A stretch of DNA of 64,000 nt from Ligula intestinalis (GCA_036362985.1 JAYGXS010000004.1:24722161-24786160); one strand, 5' to 3'; counted from the stretch's first letter, positions 1-11,971 are shown. Notes: a model not told the origin generated them from the letters alone. Made by a program: numbers and translations.

Positions 1-401
1 CACATGCTAAAATGCTGTTAGGATGCTGGACCTTGCCAAAAATTGTTTTGATGAAAGCGGCGTTCACGGATCTATCCTGATTGGGCGACGTAAATGAACA
101 TTTGTGCTCGGACCAAAAGATACAATATTCGTTCTCTAATAGAATACATTTCTAAATGCTCCTTTTATATTAGGCTGGGTATGCCCAATCATGGACATGC
201 GAGAGTGAGCCGAGGTAGCAATAGTTAAGGGTCCCTCTGAACCTTGGGTTGGCCAACCTTTCAGTGAACGCACGTCCTACGACATTGCATTCTCCCGATG
301 GCAACCGATGGGACAAGATATATATATATTCACTCAGGAATGTGCGAACACCGATCGAATAGGCTTCCGAACTAAACAAAGTTCATGTGGTGGTCAGAGG
401 T
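1..401. other. No recognised feature before gap 1
   Basis: Short overlapping reading frames only. No splice-bounded coding block, RNA gene or repeat copy was recognised. Confidence 0.5.
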
Positions 402-501
402 NNNNNNNNNNNNNNNNNNNNNNNNNNNNNNNNNNNNNNNNNNNNNNNNNNNNNNNNNNNNNNNNNNNNNNNNNNNNNNNNNNNNNNNNNNNNNNNNNNN
501 N
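402..501. other. Assembly gap (100 N)
   Basis: Exactly 100 N, the conventional placeholder for a gap of unknown length. Any frame running through it is artificial. Confidence 0.99.
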
Positions 502-1085
502 GTTGATGCATTCAACAATGACCGTTAAACCAATAGATGCTGCCACAGAAAATTTTCATGTTCAGAAATGTGGTTCGCGGCGCACTAGCATTTAAATTAG
601 CTGAATGGCTGTTTCGTTATCAGACTGAATAGACCATTTTCGCTCTACAGATAACATAGATTTGCAAACAACAATGTCATGGGAGACCGCGTATTTCCCA
701 ATACAGAATACAAGCAGGGGGCAGGATAACAATGGCTAATGATCTATTTCAATCCACGAACAAACTGTGGAATCGGCAACAACTGCTAGCCAGAAATTAG
801 TAGAACTCATGAAGAAAGGCCCCAAATTACAGTTGGTATGCACTTCACTCCATTTGATTAAGGTTGGGCGGAATTACAGTTAGCATTTGTATACCTAGGA
901 ATAGGGCAGAGTTTGTGGTGAAGTTAACATTTTCGAGCCATAAGCCCAAACCGCAGCCTAACTTTTATCATAACCGCAAACTTTACTCTGGATCAAACAT
1001 TAATATTGGGTGGCATAGTCTGAACCTCCTGTCCTATATTTTGCCTTTAAATAAATTCGAGGGGTTGGGAATTGTAGTACTGCAC
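502..1085. other. Stretch without a gene; a TAACC-rich repeat lead-in starts near 905
   Basis: Nothing is recognised before about 860. From about 905 the sequence (GAAGTTAACATTTTCGAGCC and the CTAAAC/CTAACC-rich run after it) is also found near 1755-1860, so it belongs to the same repeat family as the pair below. Confidence 0.4.
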
Positions 1086-1086
1086 T

Positions 1087-1760
1087 AAGTGTCAGGGATA
1101 AAGTTAGGACACAGAAATAGGTGCCGCTCCAGTAATACCGTGGGCTCCTTTTTTCGTGCCCAACCATGCAGTGGTCATAAATTAACGCCTAGTCTTACTC
1201 GGCAATAAATCTGAACAGTTCCCCTCTTCTCATATTACTGAATTTTCCTACTTAATACCTGCGTTGTCAACCAGGACGTGATCATCTATACGCACATCAA
1301 GAAAGCCCAAGGATTGAGTAATTAAACTTGGGACTCAGATGACGTTCCATTCGAAGCATTTGAAATAAGCGCTGACGTGTGGGCGTTTAGCTTGTCCTGA
1401 CAGCCTTAGAATTCCGCCCTTAGTTTGCACGTTTTGAGTTCCTGAAAACAGGAGTGTAACGTCTACAAGAATTAACCGCTTTTGCATTTGTGACCAACGG
1501 TCTTTTCTGAAACAACTGTCGTGGATTTTCCGAACTATAAGTCTACTTCCTTACCCAGCGAGAGCCTTCTCCAAAGGGTTGTTGCCGAAAATGCATTATT
1601 TAGGAGGACAACTGGATAGTTATTTCTCAACCGATCAATTTTAACACTCGGTAGGTACCGTCGCCAAATCGAGCAAAATATCATTCGCTAGGCGTAAATG
1701 CCAACGGATTGTCCAATAAGCGAAGCCGCCTGTAAATACCATGGAATATATAGTGAGGTT
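1087..1760 (+). repeat. Interspersed repeat E, copy 1
   Basis: Collinear with 2390-3005 over most of its length with many substitutions and small indels. Shared blocks include ACCAACGGTCTTTTCTGAA, TTGTTGCC..AA.TGCATTATTTAG and CTGTAAATACCATGGA-like ends. No coding capacity is visible. It could be the non-coding part of an old transposable element, but no terminal repeats or target duplications were found. Confidence 0.65.
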
Positions 1761-2389
1761 AATCATTTCGAGCCATAAACCTAAACCAAACCAAACCTTT
1801 ATCCAAACTTAAGCTTAGCCTTGGCTCTAACATTAACCTTAACTCTAACCTTAACCTAAAAGCCACTGTTGCCCTTGCCCCACCTCACCCATAATATTAA
1901 CGTCAAGGCTTAGCATAATCACTTTTGTAATTAGCGTAAGCTCCCGAAATAATGTCATTCCGAAACCTGTGTCTTGTCACGATATTATTTATCTGACAGT
2001 TTAATTACGGATTTTTCAATATTTTGGTGTATTTCAGTCAAGGAAAACAAACCCGTTATACACCGGATGGTCTCTTACGTACTTTTCAACTTATCTTGGC
2101 GTGTTTTACATCAATTTATACCCAGCATATCGCTCGCTAACATAAAACTGACCTAATTATTGACGAAGGCGCAAACATTGTCTTTTTTGGGAACACGCAG
2201 GATGAATCTTTGCCCTCCAGCCGCTAAAATGAAATGGGAACTGCATCTCCTTGCTTTTCCTTACTACTGTTTAATAGATGAACGACAAAATTAGCCTGGG
2301 GTTAGTACAAGGTAATGTGGTCCCATTGTCCTACGAGTTGTTTTGGATATCATTCCAGAGCTTAGGAATTTTAGTCCATAGTTTAGGGC
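1761..2389. other. Sequence between the two repeat E copies, with a CTAACC-rich tract (about 1780-1860)
   Basis: The C/A-rich tract is an irregular run of AACCTTAAC-type words that also occurs in weaker form at 940-980. The remainder shows no gene. Confidence 0.45.
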
Positions 2390-3005
2390 CAGGGTTGAAT
2401 TTAGGACAAGGAAATAAGTACCACCCGTGCAGTGGTTGTAAATACGCCCCTTGTCTTGCTAAGCACTAGTTTTGAAAGTTTTCTATTGGTGCATTATTGA
2501 ATATCGCCACTTAATACCTTAGTTAGTAGCAAGCACTGGAGAATGTATAATCACATTAGGAAAGCTTGAGGAATGAGTATTTAAAGTTGTAGAAAGTTGC
2601 TGCTCAGAAGTCTTTCCCATTGAAGCATTCGAAATAGCGCTGACATGCGAGCACTTAGCCTCAGAATTCCGCCCTTCTTATGCACGTATGGAGTGCCTGA
2701 AACGATAAGTGTAGCGTCTACAAGCATTTCCAGCTTTTGCGTTTATCACCAACGGTCTTTTCTGAAGCAGTCATTTCAGATTTTCTGAACTATTAGTTCA
2801 CATTCTTACCCACCGAGAGCATTATTCAGAGGTTTGTTGCCAAAACTGCATTATTTAGAGGGACAGCTAGATATTTATTTTCCCAACCGATCCACTTTTT
2901 AAAACTTGGTAGACACATGCCCCGGATGAAGCAGAATATGACATGGTTTGTCTTATACGCGATTCTGTCTGCAAATGCGATGGATTATATGGTGTTAGAC
3001 GAACT
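2390..3005 (+). repeat. Interspersed repeat E, copy 2
   Basis: Same orientation as copy 1 (1087-1760) and roughly three-quarters identical by eye. It carries the same ordered blocks, for example GAATTCCGCCCTT, then CACCAACGGTCTTTTCTGAA, then GCATTATTTAGAGGGACA. The two copies could be a local duplication or two insertions of one family. Confidence 0.65.
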
Positions 3006-3671
3006 AATCACTAACTCTCATTATAAACCCCTGATAAGGGAAAATTTTATTAAATGCATAAGCACCTCCACCAAGTAAGCACAGAATTTCCAGTGCAAAA
3101 AAATGCGTAAAATACTTTTCCGTTGAATGCAACTTGCAAGCTTAAAAATCAGTTTTATTTCTTGCTATGCAAACACCATCTGAAGTTGATCCCCTCAGTC
3201 TCAATTACAGTTTGGCACAGCTTATTTGTATTCCTTAGCATAACTATTCATTCGAAAACCTGCTGTTGAAAAATTTTGCGGTAAAAACAAAGTAATTCAG
3301 TGTTTGTTTTGCTAAAAAACGGAATTACATTGCCAGAAACATAGGACACAACTTATCTAGAGTATATGTCATGCTGACCGGCGCATTACTGCTGACTGCT
3401 TCATCGGATCCCAGCTGTTTTCTGATTGGACGATTGACTTCCGCCGGAATGTCTGTATAGAACACAGCTAACTGAACGAAGATCCCTCTGCGCCTATTGG
3501 TTGCACCCACTGTCCTGAACATGGTTCAGACCGGCGGCGCGTCATGCGTCAGTAATTGTGCTGGCCTGAAGCAGTGCGGACTTTTGACGCTGGCGTGCCC
3601 AATTAACAACACACGGCCTTACACTCTTGCGCAGCTGCACATGTTCCCAAGACATCAGGACTAAAAAAAAT
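3006..3671. other. Region just upstream of exon 1 (putative 5' UTR or promoter, nothing specific seen)
   Basis: AT-rich to about 3320, then GC-richer. In the frame of exon 1 an in-frame TGA occurs at 3585. No convincing TATA or initiator motif was identified. A possible acceptor-like CAG at 3628-3633 could mean that the start of this block is an intron. Confidence 0.35.
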
Positions 3672-4216
3672 ATGAGCACCGGAAAGGATGAGACGTCCAC
3701 CTCCGGCACTGGCCTCAGCAGCTCAAAAAAGTCCCCACCGACCTTGGGAGGCATCAGTAACATAATGATCAGCAGTGGCCTCAGCTCCCTGCCTCGCGCT
3801 ATGGACCTCAAGGAGGCCAAGAAAGCGTTCGCTCTGAAAATTGCTGGCAGTGTGCCTAGTGGGGGATCGTCACCTGCAAAAATTGTGCATGCATTTATTC
3901 AGGTCAAGGATTATGAAGGCTTGGACCGGTATCTGAGCAAGTACACTGTCGCCAAAGATGTGCTGGATTTTGCCCTTCAGAAAGCCAGCATCGCTTCCAA
4001 CGCTGAGGCCGTGGATGTACTGGCCAAACATGGAGCAAATGTGGACTTTGTGGATCAGTTCGGCACTACGGCGCTGCATTTTGCCATGCGAGGTGGTGGC
4101 AATCCCAAAGTGCTGCTCACTCTCCTCAAGCACGGCATGAAGTACAGCGATTGGCGTTCGGACGGCCAGTCGCTTCTGCACTGGGCCTGTCAGTGGGGTT
4201 ACCACAACATTGTCAG
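3672..4216 (+). CDS. Exon 1 of ankyrin/TRPM-type TRP channel (residues 1-182)
   Basis: First recognised coding exon of a 1,423-residue cation channel of the TRP superfamily. The ATG at 3672 (AAT before it) follows an in-frame TGA at 3585-3587, and no other in-frame ATG lies between. The first 45 residues are Ser/Thr/Gly/Lys-rich and probably disordered. From about residue 65 a helical region leads into ankyrin repeats, with TALHFA at about 133-138 and SLLHWACQWGYHNIV at 167-181. The exon ends in phase 2 at a GT donor (CAG|GTAGGC, 4217). Joining its last two bases to exon 2 at 24195 makes a Ser codon and completes an ankyrin repeat (HNIV-SYLVEH), which strongly supports the splice. A pyrimidine-rich CAG at 3628-3633 could be an acceptor, so an upstream exon remains possible. 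The exon is GC-richer than the flanking DNA. Confidence 0.9.
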
Positions 4217-4905
4217 GTAGGCACCAGTACCGTTATTTCAGTAATGACCACACATTCGGTTTTGTTTATATTTGATAAAGTTCCATATCAAAGTGCCTTA
4301 GGTGACACGTCATTTTCCCCCAATAGAAAAGGGAGCAAAAAACGCAGCATTTACTCTCCATCCGGTAGAACATGTGCGTTGACTGACTAATAAATAACCA
4401 AACAGCTATAGAATTGACCATATTTTCCACCAACTGGAGAATTTCGCTGCCTTCTCAGTACATTACTTGCATTTTTACGGTTGATACTGATGTGAACGAG
4501 TAAGTGCCTATATTTAGAGGTTAATTCGGTGTTGCAACAGTACCGACTGGTACTCAGGTCTCTGTTGCTGCCGTCCGCCCACGCAAGCAGTTAAATGGGA
4601 ACAAGCTGGCTAAGCTCAACGCATGCAAGGATACTACTCCGAGGTGGATAACCCAGAAGAAAAAACAGTGTCTTAGAGCAAGCCTTGCTATCTAAGATAC
4701 AAAATATCACCAAAACCCGTTCCACAAAGCCTTCTCAAGACTTTGTTAGCCTAAATATGTTCAGAGTCTATTACGATTACCGACAAAACAACAAATTACT
4801 CGGTTTGATGAAGAGTGGTGAACCTGCGTGGCCAATCGCAATCGGGATGAAAAACCAACACTGCATCATGTCCAAAGTCGTTGAGAGTAAAAGGAGTATG
4901 TAGTG

Positions 4906-5177
4906 CAGCATTATAGTTTGCCAATACAAGCAAACATCCGTGTCCCAGGAAGCATTTGAGAAGACGAAGAAGAAGACTCGATCGCTGGGACAATATATTT
5001 ATTCGCCTGACGTTTCGATATCCATCGCGGATTCGTCATCAGAGACATGAGAAGCATGAGCTACTTATGTCTCTGATGACGAATCCGCGACGCATATCGA
5101 AACGTCAGGTGAATAAACACATTATCCCAACGCTCGAATCTTCTTCTTCTTTTTCTTCTTCTCAGCATTATAGTTTG
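4906..5177. mobile_element. Hairpin (foldback) retroelement-like insertion with 15-bp target site duplication
   Basis: The identical 15-mer CAGCATTATAGTTTG occurs at 4906-4920 and 5163-5177, flanking 242 bp. Inside, arms 4958-5048 and 5067-5162 are inverted copies around an 18-nt loop. Each arm contains a (GAA)n/(CTT)n edge, then GCTGGGACAATAT-like and TTATTCGCCTGACGTTTCG. The right arm reads CTGATGA (5073-5079), 19 nt, GAAAC (5099-5103). The left arm has the reverse complement (5012-5016 and 5036-5042). This spacing resembles a hammerhead ribozyme core, as reported in terminal repeats of Penelope-like elements. However, the base pair flanking stem II would be C-C and no stem III is visible, so activity is doubtful. 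Confidence 0.75.
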
Positions 5178-6806
5178 TTGTTAATAGGCACGCAGATGCA
5201 TCTATTTACCAATTCACCGTAGAAAAACGAACATAGTATTCGTGGATGTTTTACACAGTTCTTTACAAGTATGGCAGAAGAGTAACCTACCTTCCTAAAA
5301 TTTGAACCCGAATCGTGACGTTTGATAGATTGAAGGGTCCGTGGGCACTAACTGAAAACAAGAACAAACTGTGTTGCTAACCTTCAGTGGTAAGCTGTAA
5401 TGTGACGTTTGCGATAAATCATAATGAATGTGGCCATGGTGCACGCACATCGTGATGAGGCCAATGTTATTTCTCTGTAATTTGCAATTCGGGCAAAAGG
5501 AAAGATAGCATTTTAGCCTGAAACTAAGTAGACAGGCGTGAGGGGAAGAACACTTTATTTGCTTGATGCATCCGAACGATGGCTCCTACACAGTTGCAAA
5601 CTGGCACAGCACATAATATAGCGGTTACCTAATAAACCATACTGAGAGTAGGGATACCACTTAAATTAACAGCAGCGTATAAGTTATACAAACTTTAAGT
5701 TACACAAAGTTTGCAACACCTAGATCAAATCAACGCCGTATCTTCATCTCTAGCTGGGATAAGACTACGCATTTGGCAGTGCTCATTCTCTGGACCAATC
5801 TGTGCTGCACTGTTAACCTGACGATATGCGTCTTCGCATGCGTCGGTTCGACAGAATTGTTGTGAATCTGTATTATTGCAAGGATTTAGATTGCATATTT
5901 AATTTTGTGAAAGGGTGAGATGCTAGGAGGATAGAACCACATCAAATTGCTAAAGAATCGGTTAAAAAAAATTTGACGAATTCTATTTATTGTCGCGGAA
6001 GGGAACAAGTAAAGGGTTAATTACTTCATTTTCCAAGACTAACAGATGCCGAAAACTTTGTCTTATTCTCAATGGGTAGTTACACGTACGCAGAAGAAAG
6101 TGAGAAAAAATATTCAGAAGACTAGTATTGCACGTTCTGGTTTATTGCCGTCGCTAACGAGGTTATCACCTTTTTGTTGTTTCCAGATGCTTCACAACGT
6201 GTGCTTAGCCTGTTTCCTCGAGTTTTGCAAGCAGTAAATCTTTTGCCACAGTCTGAACGGCACACCGAAAATTGCAATTATTGTAGAAAATCCGCCAATA
6301 TTGCAGGTTTTTTTCCGGAAAATCCCCTGGCAATAAGAGGTTTATTTTTTACTTGCCGCAACTTGCTGTACGATAACACCACAAACTGTTTTAACGGGTT
6401 GCGTGTTTGCAAATGGGGCAGTACAAGAAGTGTAAGTCTTTTAAATTTAGGCGAACCGTGTTCGCTAACCGTCAGCTTTAGAGGAAGTAAACTTAGCACT
6501 CGCGCATGTGCCAAAACCACTAGAGCATCACCCATTATTTCCTCGAACGTCCTCAAAACGGAAAAAAGAATTAAGTGAATTGGAAAAAAGTGCATTTTGA
6601 GGGGGGATTTTATAAAATTAGTTAGTGCACACTACAAAAGCAGCTTTTGAGTCCCTTTTCAATGATCTGTGTAAAATCCATGCGTGGACAGTACGTATTT
6701 TCTGCCCTAGCATTCCACGTCTGTCCATTTTTATTCATATTCTGTAGAACGATTGCAGAAAACGTTGACCATATACCTATTATATAGGATATTCTTTATT
6801 TTAAGG
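5178..6806. other. Intronic stretch with no recognised feature
   Basis: AT-rich, with stops in all frames and only short frames. No repeat copy was recognised. Confidence 0.5.
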
Positions 6807-7010
6807 GTTTGGCAGATTCCAATTATTTGATTGACCAATTGTGAGAAATTTGCGGCCTCGGTGGCGGTCGAAGCCGTACAGCAAGGAAGGCTTTTGCGCA
6901 GTCAATGCTCTACCATTTGAGCTACGAGGCTCACCGTGCGCCGTGGATTTAATCACACTTTGGTGGATTTGCTTGCCCAGCTTTACATTACGTGTGGAAC
7001 CAAGCAACAT
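6807..7010 (-). mobile_element. tRNA-derived SINE (family B), minus orientation
   Basis: On the minus strand a pol III A box (TAGCTCAAATGGTAGAGC, 6909-6924) and a degraded B box (GGCTTCGACCGC, 6865-6876) are followed by a tail ending in AATTGGTCAATCAAATAATT. A leader, GTGATTAAATCCACGGCGCA, precedes the tRNA-like part and recurs in the copies at 7105, 13515 and 13770. Confidence 0.75.
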
Positions 7011-7104
7011 GGACACAGGAAGCTGACTGCTAGGGAGGATTTCTTAAGTAATCATCTTGGATCCGCCGGATGGTTTATTAGGCTTACCTTGGTTGTTAGG
7101 GGTT

Positions 7105-7275
7105 TTTCAGGTTTCCATAATTCAATTGACCCGATTATGTAAAATTCGCGAACATGGTGGGAATCGAACCCACGCAGCAGGAAAGGCTTTTACACAGCTA
7201 TCGCTCTAGCATTGAGCTGCGAGACTCGCCGTGCGCGGTGAATTTAATCACACTTGATACGAGTTTCCTACCCAG
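7105..7275 (-). mobile_element. tRNA-derived SINE (family B), minus orientation
   Basis: Minus-strand tRNA-like head with B box GGGTTCGATTCCC (7159-7171), A-box region GCAGCTCAATGCTAGAGC, and the family leader GTGATTAAATTCACCGCGCA. The tail carries the GGGTCAATTGAAT block. The anticodon arm does not fold as a functional tRNA. Confidence 0.78.
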
Positions 7276-7285
7276 CTTTACCCAA

Positions 7286-7362
7286 ACGTATGCTGTATGG
7301 GTTCGACTTCCACCGAGGCAGCGAATTTTTCACATATGGGTCAATTTAAATATTTGAAGTTC
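7286..7362 (+). mobile_element. 3' fragment of SINE family B, plus orientation
   Basis: Begins at the B box (GGGTTCGACTTCC) and continues through GAATTTTTCACATATGGGTC to AAATATTTGAAG. It lies head-to-head against the minus-strand copy at 7105-7275. The A-box half is missing. Confidence 0.6.
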
Positions 7363-9220
7363 TTCAACTTGCCTTTTATATAAGCAGCATCCAGAAACCA
7401 GAGAGTACTAAGCTGAAAAAAAAACAAACGACGCTGCAAGTCCCTAGGTGCGAAGTTTGAAGGAGTAACGGAGGAAGGAAAAGAGGAGGAAGAAGACCTA
7501 AGCTTAAGTGATTTCCCACATATAACATTTCAACCCCCGCAAGCGATGACCTCGGCCGCGTGCACCTTTGCGCAGCACCGGTAACTTGTGGGATTGGCGT
7601 GCGCGGCACTAGCAGCTACCTCATCCACCTTTTTTTCGATGGCAGACAGCGTCAAGGCGATTTGGCGTGGATTCAGAAACAGTGCCTAACTAAGCTAAAC
7701 CGATTGTGCACCCGTGTCGCATACGGCATGGTTCCCACTTTAGACGCATTAGGATATTGTGAGCGTAGATCGAATCTGACATGAGTGAGGAAGCCGCAAA
7801 CTCAACACTGAGAAGGAGCAATTTCGGCTTGACTGTCATTCCTGCGGGACATCAAGCTATTTCATCAGTTAGCTACATTCCCTTTTATGAGGTTTAGTGT
7901 GTCGTTATAATGTGTAAATACCTCATATTTATTATAGCTATAGGCTGGAGACATGAGCTTAAGAAATGTACTGTTCAGGTGTGACTTCTATAAAGTGTGA
8001 CAGCACTGTGATCAAATTAAAAATGTACACATCTCCAGTCTTTAGTCCTCCGCGAGTATAAAATGCAAAGGTAGCCGACAAAATACCTTTAAAGTCAATT
8101 TGGTGACGTTCTAACAAAGTTTGTAATTTCACTTCAGCAAGATTTTCTGTTAAAAAGCGTACCGAAAAGGGGAATCAATTTTGATGCCTTCGTTGGGTTT
8201 CCTGTTGTCCTTTCCGCAGAATTAAAACCATACAAACCGGCTTCGATTGAGCATATCCAAATAAGAGTGACAACTGTATGTTGAAAGGCAAGGACAAACG
8301 GAGCGGAAATGGCCTTTTCGTCTTCTTAGTCGCCATCAGGCAGCCATAACTAATCCAAGATCTTGCAACACCCGTAGCCTGTTGCTTAGATGGCTATCGC
8401 CCTAACGATCCTGTTGATTACGATCGGGTATATCAACAGTGGTTTCTATCGGTTATGTCTTTCTGTCATAATATACTGGCCACTGAGTAACAGCTGGCGG
8501 AACTCAAGACAGAGTCTCAAGGCACGCGATTGGTGAGCGCACCATTGGCGCAGAGGGGAGATTATCAGAGTTGAGATTTGATATAATTGCACTTTAGAGC
8601 TAGTACGACAATTGGAAGTGTACATCCTTGATGCTTACAATCAGGCTCCTGAGAGGACTGCTAAAAGCTATTTTCTTCCAGCAAACATGAGTTAAACCAG
8701 CGGTCTACCCAACCTACATTAGTTATAAGTTTTCAGTAGCATCCTGCACGTCCAGATTATTTTGCTTCATCCACATTGTCAACAACTATAACCTCTAAAC
8801 GAATAAGGAATTTGCCAAACGGGGAACACCTGTCTGACACGTTCCCTTTTGCGGTCAGAATGGATACGTTCCCTTTTCTTACAATAAGGTGCGGTTAGTT
8901 GGAAATCGGTAACATTTAAGTAAGCGTTTAGTACGCTGTCTCTCAGGTTACTCTCACTCGGTACTAGCGTTCCGTACTGCATGGTCCCATCGAGCTTGCT
9001 TGTTTATTTGCGTGAGTTGGACCATGCTCTCGGGCACTATTTATTTTCCTCTGAAACCTAGATATCTCCTATCTCATAAAAGTGCTGACTACTTTCACGG
9101 TCGGTTATCATTGGTGAAGTGATGCAGTAACAACAGCAAAAACCAAAATTATTTTGCTAACACTGACACGCAAACATTTATCAACTCTTTTTTTATTACC
9201 GGCAAACGTTAGTAAGTGCT
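7363..9220. other. Intronic stretch with no recognised gene
   Basis: Contains a purine-rich run near 7460-7500. Otherwise short frames only. Confidence 0.5.
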
Positions 9221-9312
9221 GAATACGCGTATTTCTGGCTTATTGGCCTTCATCGGCAGCACCTACCCAACTCAAGTATAGCTACAGAAACTGTCGCTAC
9301 ACCTGAGTTGGT
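9221..9312 (-). mobile_element. SINE family A relic (body only)
   Basis: GTATTTCTGGCTTATTGGCC-TTCATCGGC and the following CCAACTC..TATAGC..CTGAAACTG pattern match the copy at 36983-37115. The tRNA-like head is not preserved here. Confidence 0.5.
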
Positions 9313-11029
9313 GAATCCTGGATTAGATCGGAGTACACCTATGTACTAATTGATCAACTCTCCTTAAAACACATACTTAGAACTTGGTTATACCTTAGCC
9401 TTATTTCATAACAATTTCGTTAAATTATTTTCATCCTGTATTCGCCTTTGAAAGTTTGCAGCTGGAGTAACTACCGGGCAATTAACCGTTTAAACTTTCT
9501 TTGAAAATATAATGAACTAAAGAAACAAAGGGAGTTCCATAAGCCTCACTCGAAAACTTGCCACTACCCCCCCCCCCTCCGCTTGAGTAACTGTTAACCC
9601 TGCTGGTCGGTGAAAAGAAACATCAGCATGGAGCTGTTAGGCTTGACGAAGGTGATATAAGTTTGTGTTCTGTGCAGTCAGTGGATCCGTAGCACGCACT
9701 GGAGCTTCAGTGAAAGGAGAGAAAAGCTAATGGAACACTGTAAAACTTTCATCGAATGAAGTTCCGATGACCAATCTGACTACCGCCTTCCTGTCGGCCA
9801 TCTGTGCTGTGTGTGTGCTTTTTGCTGTTTTTTGTTCCAAATGGTGGACAGGACCATGATTGGCATACTTAGGGAATAATAAGCACGAAACAGTTATGTG
9901 GCAGTATGTATTTGCACACACAAACAAGAAAAGAAGTTGGAAAGGAATTTAGTCCCTCCACTGCAGTGTGGGAGGATATTCCTTCAAACTGTCCTGTTTC
10001 TCTGTGATCATTTGTGTGCTAGGAACATTCTGCATGCTCCTAATGCTGGCTGGCTGAAGTTCTCATTGAGCTTCTTTAGAAGCCCGACCACCAAGTAAGT
10101 TTTTCTTCTCCCGGAGCACTGATCAGTGCTCAGCGGGAGGCGGTAAGCAGACGTCTATTAGGGCGAGACAACAAGATATGGCTCTAAGTGTTTTCCACTG
10201 CTCGCTGATTTTAACGTTGTTGATTGTGGGAGTCTGAGCCAAGTGCGTGCGTAAGAGCGGAGAATAACTGATGGACCGATCGTTCAGCGTCCAGTCCAAA
10301 TTTAGCTTGTAGGTGTCATCCACCCTGGCTTCGGCCACCAGCCCACTTGTTTGCTACATCTGTCAGCGAGTTTTTATCCTACATCGTAGGCTGTTCTAGC
10401 TCTAACCTTACCCCCTCCCCCATCCTGCGCCCTGCAGGTTGCCCTTTCCACGTCCAACATTCCTGTAGCGAGAGGTCCGTGTGGCACTGTATTACTGGGC
10501 ACATTCATTTTCCATGTTTACATGAATCCTTTCTGCCACGATCGGTATATGAGTCACATAAAGGAATGGCTCCTAAGCACTGTTCAGAGGGCAAGACAAA
10601 TTGGAAAGCCGGTTTCCTAGTCACGTTATAGTATACTCTTGCATTCACTGTTCTTAGTTCGTAATGCTAACTCGTAAAACGACATTAAAGCATCACTGAG
10701 ACCATAAATAATAATCGCCTTGGTCAGAGATACATATTTTTTGGCTGTTAGAAGACGAGTTTTTTTTTCTGTAGCTGTGGTTTCTTTCAACGTGAGTGAG
10801 TATAGCGGGTGGACTTACCAGCACGCGGAAGTAGGCACCAGGTGCACTGTGAAGCAATTTGCAAATGATATCTTAATGCCATTAGTGGATAAACACTCAG
10901 TGATCCTTTATGCTACCCATTCGTCCCAGACTGCCTTACGGCCCACTTTCGAGATCTGTCAGCAGCCGCACAGCAGCTAGTACTATAGGCAGACAAGCAA
11001 TGCCGGAGAATAAGGGGGACGGGGAGGGC
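9313..11029. other. Intronic stretch with no recognised gene; poly-C run near 9567-9577
   Basis: A homopolymer of about 11 C and generally short frames. Nothing else is recognised. Confidence 0.45.
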
Positions 11030-11140
11030 GGCTTGAATGGCCATTTCTGGCTTTTTATCAGTCAGCTATACCCAACTCCAAGTAGTGCACCACCCACGGC
11101 TCGAACCCACAACCTGTTGGTTAAAAGTCCACAACATTTT
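11030..11140 (-). mobile_element. tRNA-derived SINE (family A), minus orientation
   Basis: The minus strand reads GTTGTGGGTTCGAGCCGTGG (B box) preceded by GACTTTTAACCAACAG, then the family body CTTGGAGTTGGGTATAGCTG and a tail. The same order is seen at 31510-31640 and, in plus orientation, at 32350-32515. Confidence 0.7.
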
Positions 11141-11971
11141 ATGATAATTTCGCGTGTAAGCTTATGGCCAAACAGGACATGAATAGGGTGGCTTCGTGCG
11201 TCGGAAATTGACCTCCTAATCTTAGTACAGCGGATGTGCCAGCGACTGACCTGTGTACTAGAAAATCGTTATTGCAATGAGGACAAGTTAGCGGTTTCAC
11301 TCTGTTTTTTTTGTGCACTCCGTCCATTGCAGTTGGCACGAAAGTGAAAAAAAAAATACCAGAGTATGGCAACCGCTTGATATCAAATCACTTCACAATT
11401 TCAGTTTTGTTATAAAATGTTCACCTTTTTTCACTAATCCTGACACTGTCTCAACGTATCCGTCACCATACGCGAGAATACCGATTAAAATTTAAAAAAT
11501 TTCCGTCAAAAAGTACAAAGGAGAAGTTGGTGAGCATAAACCAGCTTTGGATAAATTCTCATCGGGTCAGTACCGTCAGGAAAAGAAACCCTGGTCTGAA
11601 AAATATATGAACTTAAGTAGTTTTGTATTCATCCAAAAGAAGTGCAGTCTAGTCCGCTGCTTGGCACCACGGGCTAAAGAATATCGAGGACTTGCTTCGA
11701 GAGAACGGGTAGCCTGAGAGGTACATTGCAAAGTATACGCTTGCGAGAAAAATAAAGCCCACCAACTTACCATGGAAACGAAAACGTTTTTCCTCAAAGC
11801 CCCCTTTCAAGGAGATGCGGCGAGTGAATTCCTAAAAAGACGTTTTGACCAAGCCGTGCGACGAACCTTATAGCAGCGCGAGTTAGGGTATTATTCTCAA
11901 CCAACCCGGTCCGGCACGGGGGAGGTAAGGATAGGTTGCCAGCTCAGACCACTTCCATGCGCATCTACTCA
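11141..11971. other. Intronic stretch with no recognised gene
   Basis: Only short frames, and no repeat copy was recognised. Confidence 0.45.

Noticed and set aside
1780..1860. Internal telomeric array
   Set aside because: The words are irregular CTAACCTTAAC-type repeats without successive TTAGGG/CCCTAA units.
3627..3671. Extension of exon 1 coding sequence to a TTG start
   Set aside because: Eukaryotic translation would use the ATG at 3672. The upstream codons are open only back to a TGA at 3585 and show no conserved motif.
5067..5103. Canonical active hammerhead ribozyme
   Set aside because: CTGATGA and GAAAC are at suitable spacing, but the closing pair of stem II is C-C, stem II pairs poorly and stem III is absent. 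Kept only as a hammerhead-like finding.
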